Assembly: GCA_947568835.1 (NCBI GenBank)
Contig: OX387604.1
Coordinates: 1-64,000 of the forward strand
Source: Protonemura montana
Lineage: Eukaryota; Arthropoda; Insecta; Plecoptera; Nemouridae
DNA length: 64,000 nucleotides
Direction: 5' to 3'
The translations under genes were made by a program, and so were the position numbers. Positions 58,001 to 64,000 of the stretch are shown here, in pieces (within the stretch, counting starts at the first letter, position 1; every line of letters starts with the position of its first letter). Below the pieces are notes generated by a model. It searched no databases and was not told the DNA's origin. It saw nothing but the letters and a program-made list of their open reading frames with translations.

Positions 58001-59891
58001 AATCCCTTTTCAGAATCACTCGCCCAAATGATGGAAACTCACGAAAAACAGATAAATAATTATTTGATTTGTCCTCAGGCTTGTATAATAGGCGCAGAAA
58101 CAAATGGCTTGTTATATATGGGAGTATGTAACAAGTACTGTTACCCGTGTGCACGAGCAGCCAAAGTAAAGTCTAAACCAAAAGCACACAAATGCTACAG
58201 GAATTATTCCGGGACGTCCACTGGCATGGAGCAGACTATAGTGGTCGAGGGCTTCAAGACCAGTGAGTCTATGCACGGGGTGCGTTATAAATTTTTGATT
58301 GGTGACGGCGATTCGAGCGTTTACGCTCGAATCCAGAGATCGGTGCCCTACGGCCGTAAAGTAGTGAAATTGGAGTGCGCCAACCATATGGTTCGGTGCT
58401 ACACCAGCAAACTGTACAAAATCAAGGCGGACACCACTATCCCTATATCTGCGCGCAAGGTTTTCACTCGAGAAATTTCTCGCCTCACTAAGGCTGCGAG
58501 AGGCGCTATCACCAGCGCCGGGTCTGAACCGGAGAACGTGGAGCAGCTGCGAAAGGACCTCAGGAATGGTCCTCACCACGTCTTTGGGGACCACTCCAAG
58601 TGCCACATCGCTGCTAAAAGCCCTAGAACCACTAGTCACGAAGGCTGACCGCCTGACCCAAAACGTGACGACGAACCAAGCCGAGCGCTTCATGGGCCTC
58701 GTGGCGTGCGCCACTGGAGGGAAACGCGTGGATCACTCGCGGCGCGGTGGCTACGAGCGGCGATGCACCCTGGCCGGCATCCGCCACATAAAGGGCCCGG
58801 GCTACTTCGCCTCCCCTGTCAAGAAACTCCTCGGCCACAGTCCTGGCGATGTGAGTAAAAAGGTGTTCGCAGCCAGGGCGCGAAATCTCGCTGCACATCA
58901 CAGACGCCAGAAAGCCCGTCGCAGCTTGAGGTACGTGCCAAGGAAGATGGCAGCGTCGTCTTCGGCTGGCCCCGACGCTGACTATGGACCATCTGCCGCC
59001 GAGCCCGACATCAGCGACGACGCCATGGAGAGGGCGAAGAGCGAGATTCTCGATCGGCTCGCTGCGGTGGCCTGCTCAGACGAGAAACGTCACCAGCTGG
59101 AGCGCGGCACCGTCGGACAGGCGGGAAACCCTGCGTGGAGGGATGCCCGACGAGACCTTCTCACGGCGTCAATGTTCGGTGTAATCTGTCACCGACATCC
59201 ATACACACCTTGCCACAATAATGTTATTTCCATCACTAATCCAAAACCAGTGAGGAGTGCGCACGTGGCATACGGAAACATCCACGAGCCAAAGGCCATT
59301 TCCTTTTACGAGGAGGCCTTTGGTGTGAAGGTGTTTCCGTGCGGGCTCTTCGTGGACGAGGAGCACCCCTACCTGGGCGCCAGTCCTGACGGGCTGGACG
59401 GCGACGATACATTGATCGAAGTAAAGACCATTCCATCCATCAACGATCTCTGTATCGAAGGCCGCCCAGTCCTGACCATCAAGGAGGCTGCTAAGAACCG
59501 CAACCTTCGTGTCAAGGTGGACGATGAAGACAACCTGGTCCTGAAGGAAACACACCACTATTTCTTCCAAATTCAGGGCCAGCTTAATATCACAAAGCGG
59601 GAGCATTGCGACCTCGTGGTTTACACAGACCACGATCGACATGTCATCCCGCTGCGTCGAAATCAAAAGTTCTGGGAGGAGAAGATGGTGCCGAATCTGA
59701 GGCAATTCTACTTGGAGTGTGTTCTCCCTGAACTCGCCGATCCGCGGGAAGTAAGGAACTTGCGGGTCAGAGACTCCGCGTTCATCCTTGCTGCCCAAGC
59801 GGAAAGAGCTGCCACAGCAAAGACCAGCAAGGCTACTAAGAGGACGTTGTCCCTCGCGTCCGAAGGGGAACAAAAGAGAAAGAGACCATAA
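55045..59891 (+). CDS. Mutator/Kolobok-like transposase fused to YqaJ nuclease (6 exons, one frameshift)
   Basis: Predicted exons: 55045-55229, 55403-55489, 56217-56297, 56811-57255, 57378-57548 and 58079-59891. Each intron is GT-AG and every junction keeps the frame (phase 2 three times, then phase 0 twice), which strongly supports one gene. The N-terminus is Arg/Lys rich (possible nuclear signal). Residues ~120-430 match the Mutator-like transposase family: GRRLVNL, a CFSC zinc-type pair, IVDGGW (Asp ~305), a Cys-rich KYCYPC/HKC patch, GDGDSS (Asp ~399-401) and ECANH (CxxH). A candidate last acidic residue is the E in TTNQAERF. The C-terminus is a YqaJ exonuclease. Exon 6 changes frame between about 58590 and 58645: one frame stops at 58648 and the other continues. 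About 40-50 residues usual for the family seem missing there, so a small deletion or sequence error is likely. Whether it is a live transposon gene, a relic or domesticated is open. Confidence 0.85.
56580..56770 (-). repeat. 5S-rRNA-like units inside intron 3
   Basis: Two reversed units plus an edge (GGTCACCCATCCAATACCTG, then CAGTGTTGCTTAAC), ending about 40 bp before the exon 4 acceptor at 56810. This is the only 5S-like cluster in the window that lies within a gene. Confidence 0.85.
57549..58078 (+). other. Intron 5 of the transposase/YqaJ gene
   Basis: Donor GTGGTAAGTG at 57546-57555 and acceptor GTCCTCAG ending at 58078. The interior is AT-rich with stops in all frames. Joining its edges gives the family's expected SSGV-ACIIGA transition. 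Confidence 0.8.
59120..59755 (+). other. YqaJ-type exonuclease domain of the fusion protein
   Basis: Domain limits within exon 6. Motifs in order: DLLTASMFG (helix at the domain start), YGNIHEPKA with the usual Glu (about 59272-59298), GASPDG with the metal-binding Asp (about 59376-59393), IEVK, the ExK catalytic pair (59415-59426), and FFQIQGQ (about 59563). All residues expected for an active lambda-exonuclease/YqaJ fold are present. The tail after 59755 is Lys/Arg rich. Confidence 0.9.
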
Positions 59892-60335
59892 GAAGCTGTC
59901 GGAATAAGCTGGACAATGAACTGGAGTTGACCTACGATGGGATGCGTGTGATAAAAAAAAGCGCGCCGAAACTACTACCTCTTTGGTGGTGTGGGAATGT
60001 AGTTGTCAGCGATCAGCTACGCCAGTCGTTTTAGAACTCAAAACAGCAGTATTTTCAAGTAAGCTTTCTGCATTTCTTATAAATAGCTTTAGTATTTTCA
60101 TTCTTTGAAGAATGAAATATATAAATATATAAATTATTATATACGTATAAATTCATTGTCTTTATAAATTGGCATCATATCGCCTAACTGATATTGTGTA
60201 ACTGGGGCTTGCTAGCACACTCAGCAGGCAACCCGCAATCCAAGAGCGGCCAAGTAGGTACATCTGGACCGAGGGCCGTTCAATTCTGGATGTATCTAAA
60301 TAACACCGTGACGAATAGCGCCATATTTTATGAAA
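59892..60335. other. 3' flank of the transposase gene, no gene seen
   Basis: Probable 3' UTR and flank. It contains a short ATATAAATAT repeat near 60115-60150. No clear polyadenylation site could be chosen and no inverted terminus was found. Confidence 0.4.
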
Positions 60336-60339
60336 CTTG

Positions 60340-60545
60340 TACGCCAATACATAGTTGGGGAAGATCGTTTTGAAATCGATCTTTTACAAAGATCAAGATC
60401 GTCGTCAAAAAACAATCGCGATCGAAGATCGCGATCGTTTTTATTTAAGATAAAATTCAAATTCGTCTCAATAAAAGATCAAGTTCATATAAAAGATCGT
60501 TTTCGAAAAAAAATCGTGTGATCTCCGAAAAAAAAACGTGTTTTT
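60340..60545. repeat. GATCG-rich simple sequence
   Basis: Many clustered GATCG and AAAGATC words, including GATCGCGATCG palindromes. It looks like an expanded degenerate short repeat; no coding sense. Confidence 0.7.
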
Positions 60546-60659
60546 TAGCAGCCATAGGTGCTGGTAAATGCAATATTAATATAGAAAAAGTAGGAACATA
60601 ATGCGACGAGGACTATGACTTAAAGTCAAGAATACAAGAAGAAAATTAACAGTCTGTTA

Positions 60660-62565
60660 ATGTTAAACGACCCCAACGGGTCGTGCTAGCTAGACCTCCT
60701 AGAATAGTGTCCGTGAATGCAGCCAACGGACCGTGCTGGCCAGACCTCCTAGAATAGTGTCCGTGAATGCAGCCAACGGACCGTGCTAGCTAGACCTCCT
60801 AGAAACATGTCCGTGAATGCAGCCAACGGACCGTGCTGGCCAGACCTCCTAGAAACATGTCCGTGAATGCAGACAACAGACCGTGCTAGCCAGACCTCCT
60901 AGAATAGTGTCCGTGAATGCAGCCAACGGACCGTGCTGGTCAGGCCTGCTAGAATAGTGTCCGTGAATGCAGCCAACAGACCGTGCTGGCCAGACCTCCT
61001 AGAAACATGTCCGTGAATGCAGCCAACGGATCGTGCTAGCCAGACCTCCTAGAATAGTGTCCGTGAATGCAGCCAACGGACCGTGCTAGCCAGACCTCCT
61101 AGAATAGTGTCCGTGAATGCAGCCAACAGACCGTGCTGGCCAGGCCTCCTAGAATAGTGTCCGTGAATGCAGCCAACAGACCGTGCTAGCCAGACCTCCT
61201 AGAATAGTGTCCGTGAATGCAGCCAACAGACCGCGCTGGCCAGACCTCCTAGAATAGTGTCCGTGAATGCAGCCAACAGACCGTGCTAGCCAGACCTCCT
61301 AGAAACATGTCCGTGAATGCAGCCAACGGACCGTGCTGGCCAGACCTCCTATAATAGTGTCCGTGAATGCAGCCAACAGACCGTGCTGGTCAGGCCTACT
61401 AGAATAGTGTCCGTGAATGCAGCCAACGGACCGTGCTAGCTAGACCTCCTAGAAACATGTCCGTGAATGCAGCCAACGGACCGTGCTGGCCAGACCTCCT
61501 AGAAACATGTCCGTGAATGCAGCCAACAGACCGTGCTGGCCAGACCTCCTAGAATAGTGTCCGTGAATGCAGCCAACAGACCGTGCTAGCCAGACCTCCT
61601 AGAAACATGTCCGTGAATGCAGCCAACGGACAGTGCTGGCCAGACCTCCTAGAAACATGTCCGTGAATGCAGCCAACAGACCGTGCTAGCCAGACCTCCT
61701 AGAAACATGTCCGTGAATGCAGCCAACGGACCGTGCTAGCCAGACCTCCTAAAAACATGTCCGTGAATGCAGCCAACAGACCGTGCTAGCCAGACCTCCT
61801 AAAAACATGTCCGTGAATGCAGCCAACGGACCGTGCTAGCCAGACCTCCTAAAAACATGTCCGTGAATGCAGCCAACAGACCGTGCTAGCCAGACCTCCT
61901 AGAAACATGTCCGTGAATGCAGCCAACGGACCGTGCTGGCCAGACCTCCTAGAAACATGTCCGTGAATGCAGCCAACAGACCGTGCTAGCCAGACCTCCT
62001 AGAAACATCCGTGAATGCAGCCAACGGACCGTGCTAGCTAGACCTCCTAGAAGCATGTCCGTGAATGCAGCCAACGGACCGTGCTAGCCAGACCTCCTAG
62101 AAACATGTCCGTGGATGCAGCCTACGGGCCGTGCTAGCCAGACCTCCTAGAAACATGTCCGTGAATGCAGCCAACGGACCGTGCTAGCCAGACCTCCTAG
62201 AAACATGTCCGTGAATGCAGCCAACAGACCGTGCTAGCCAGACCTCCTAGAAACATGTCCGTGAATGCAGCCAACGGACCGTGCTGGCCAGACCTCCTAG
62301 AAACATGTCCGTGAATGCAGACAACAGACCGTGCTAGCCAAACCTCCTAGAAACATGTCCGTGAATGCAGCCAACGGGCCGTGCTAGCCAGACCTCCTAG
62401 AAACATGTCCGTGGATGCAGCCAACGGGCCGTGCTAGCCAGACCTCCTAGAAACATGTCCGTGGATGCAGCCTACGGGCCGTGCTAGCCAGACTTCCTAG
62501 AAACATGTCCGTGAATGCAGCCAACGGGCCGTGCTAGCCAGACCTCCTAGAAACATCGCCGTGAA
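60660..62565. repeat. 50-bp satellite array, ~38 units
   Basis: The unit is CCGTGAATGCAGCCAACGGA, then CCGTGCTAGCCAGACCTCCT, then AGAATAGTGT or AGAAACATGT. The first type dominates the left part and the second the right part. Between about 61570 and 62000 CAACAGA and CAACGGA units alternate, giving a 100-bp dimer. The array ends at about 62565 in a degraded unit. It is unrelated to the other satellites here. Confidence 0.95.
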
Positions 62566-62985
62566 GAACGCTATAAGGCTGTGCTGGCAGACGTTGACTA
62601 CTGCTGACATGTGAACAAGACAAGATTGCGCTTGATGGCGGTAATTCAATTTGGAAGTAAAAATGACGACCGACAGCCTGGTTAGTGGAAAAAAATATAC
62701 CTATGCTGGCTAGCCAAGTTATTTAATAATTCTTCGAATCGAGCTTCCGACATTTTGAGTAATTGCATTTCGGTTTGCTCAATGCCAACAATAATTCAAG
62801 CACCGTCAGGTATATGTCGCCAGTCTTGATATTTCAAATCTTGCAGATAGAATCTGAATGTTGCCAACAGCAGTAAAATGATGCTTTTGTTGTGGCAAAA
62901 ACCACCCGGCGGCAGCTCGTCTGGTATCAAGGTCTGGGATGGTCGCGGCCCATGGTATAAGGTACCATGGGGACGGGCGATACCA
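62566..62985. other. Spacer with a shared repeat fragment
   Basis: Positions 62636-62704 (GGCGGTAATTCAATTTGG through GTGGAAAAAAATATACC) match 11340-11405 and 20068-20130, so a dispersed fragment is present. Further right, TGCTTTTGTTGTGGCAAAAA near 62882 could encode a CFCCGK zinc-knuckle start of a gag gene, but the frame is broken. Confidence 0.45.
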
Positions 62986-63027
62986 GCCAAAGAGTTCCCC
63001 GCAGAGTGATCAGGCGCAAGGTGGTGA

Positions 63028-63669
63028 TACACCACAGGATTTTTAAACGTGCTCCATATTCGGTCACCCGATGTGGCTTCGGCACGTGTTTTTAGCAATT
63101 GGCGAGTGCAAAGCGTCTCCACCACGCGGGTTCGAGGCGAAATTGTGACAGATAAATATCGGACACCAGTCACATTTCTCGTAGATTCCGGGAGTGAAGT
63201 ATCTCTTATAAGCCAATCAGTTCTAGAGGGTGACATTAAGTATAGGCCGGAAACTTGCACAATTACCTCGGTGACAGGGTAAATGCTGTCAATCTTGGGC
63301 ACAGCCTCCTTGAACGTCGTATTAGGGAAATACGAGTACTTGTATTCGGGTTTCGCAGTGTGCAACGAAGCAATGAAGTTGCTATGTGACGGTATTCTTG
63401 GGAGAGATTTTATGAAATATTTTAAAATGGTATTGGACTTTAATGAAGACATGTTAATCCACAATGATAACTTTGTAAAACTCGGCCATACTTTCCATGG
63501 GGCGTTTGTGTCGTCTGCAGACTGTCGTCCAAATCAACATGAAGTAAATTTTCACAACGTAAGGAACACCATTGTTGGTTCGGCGTCTAGTAGTCAAGAG
63601 GCACGGGAGAAAACGTTGACGGGAAATCAAAGAATTGGATCATTTTCTAAATTAGAAGCCATTTCCTAG
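63028..63669 (+). pseudogene. LTR-retrotransposon (Gypsy-like) aspartic protease fragment
   Basis: One frame carries the protease active site FLVDSGSEVSLIS and, about 60 residues on, DGILGRDFMKYF, the usual second hallmark of retrotransposon proteases. A TAA stop at 63280-63282 splits it without a frameshift. Upstream it is closed by TGA at 63025, and it ends at 63669 with no recognisable reverse transcriptase before the window edge. No LTR was identified. It is a nonfunctional fragment, or the start of an element that continues outside the window. Confidence 0.85.
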
Positions 63670-64000
63670 ACCACACCGAAAACATTTACTTCCGATGACA
63701 TCGTATTGAGCGAGTTGAAAGCAGAGCGATTCGGAACATGGCTTTCATTGTACACGAGAAACTTTAAGGTAGAAAGTATTTTACTGCCAATTACAAAAGC
63801 CCAACAAAGAAAAGCAGCAATCGCTGGCCGGGTATCGGTACTCTAGTAATGTCTATGGCATTTATTAGCAGTTATTTTTCTATCGGTGCCAAGATTGCTT
63901 TACAAATAACGACTTATGAACTCCATGGCTAATTTGTTTGCAAATCTGCTTATCTGTCAGATCCATCATTAATGGAAGTTTAACACCAGGCATTTGTAGT
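63670..64000. other. Possible continuation of the retrotransposon, no clear frame
   Basis: Short open stretches only; nothing recognised. It may be decayed pol sequence after the protease. Confidence 0.35.

Noticed and set aside
58112-58714. 200-codon antisense frame under exon 6, and a 234-codon antisense frame at 59169-59873
   Set aside because: Shadows of the well-supported transposase/YqaJ frame. GC-rich third positions open the antisense strand.
60660-62565. CENP-B-box-like centromeric satellite
   Set aside because: No CENP-B-box-like core is recognisable in the 50-bp unit, and the location is subtelomeric.

Overview
The window is the left end of a eukaryotic chromosome, very probably from an arthropod. 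It opens with about 40 uninterrupted CCTAA units, the C-rich strand of the arthropod-type TTAGG telomere, and the next ~60 kb is subtelomere: tandem repeats, duplicated repeat cassettes, nested transposons and transposon-derived genes. Multi-exon structure with GT-AG introns, non-LTR retrotransposon fragments with an ATT-type tail, and Pol III-type tRNA genes also point to an animal. I cannot name the species, and I see no ordinary housekeeping protein gene.

Layout. 1-219 telomere and a TTTGG variant fringe; 220-2330 telomere-proximal satellite with a ~453 bp higher-order unit; 2370-22018 two versions of an ordered repeat cassette. The cassette runs: A, a 12-bp minisatellite block; B, a 41-bp satellite; C, a ~1.3-kb repeat; D, reversed 5S-like repeats with a tRNA-Leu relic and a tRNA-Gly; E, a 15-bp minisatellite block; F, a forward array of 5S-rRNA-like ~90-bp repeats. 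22019-25970 is low-copy sequence holding a degraded 2-kb inverted-repeat element. 26440-50621 is a direct tandem duplication of a 12,091-bp unit, with no difference found in anything I compared. Each unit holds cassettes A-D and F plus transposons. 50622-54106 holds the far end of a transposon nest, an isolated 5S-like unit and a truncated LINE reverse transcriptase. 54111-59891 carries the one substantial gene. 60340-62565 is GATCG-rich sequence then a 50-bp satellite, and 62990-63669 is an LTR-retrotransposon protease fragment.

Three things stand out. (1) The abundant ~90-bp repeat carries a segment closely resembling the internal promoter half of 5S rRNA (A box, intermediate element, start of the C box). 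It occurs in at least ten arrays on both strands, and one array has a 4-monomer (360-bp) higher-order repeat. (2) A six-exon gene at 55045-59891 joins a Mutator/Kolobok-like DDE transposase region to a YqaJ-type exonuclease domain. All five splice junctions keep the frame, but there is one frameshift near 58.6 kb. The DNA just upstream (54111-54870) is a multi-copy element end that sits on TTAA. (3) A 4.2-kb DNA transposon at 47296-51502 has ~570-bp terminal inverted repeats and a CTA target duplication. It carries a decayed gene of the HALTGCDT family and a LINE fragment, and it is itself inserted into another copy of the TTAA-flanked element.

Most short open frames here are chance readings of tandem repeats and are not annotated as genes. 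The exact 12-kb duplication should be tested as a possible assembly artefact before any biology is built on it.
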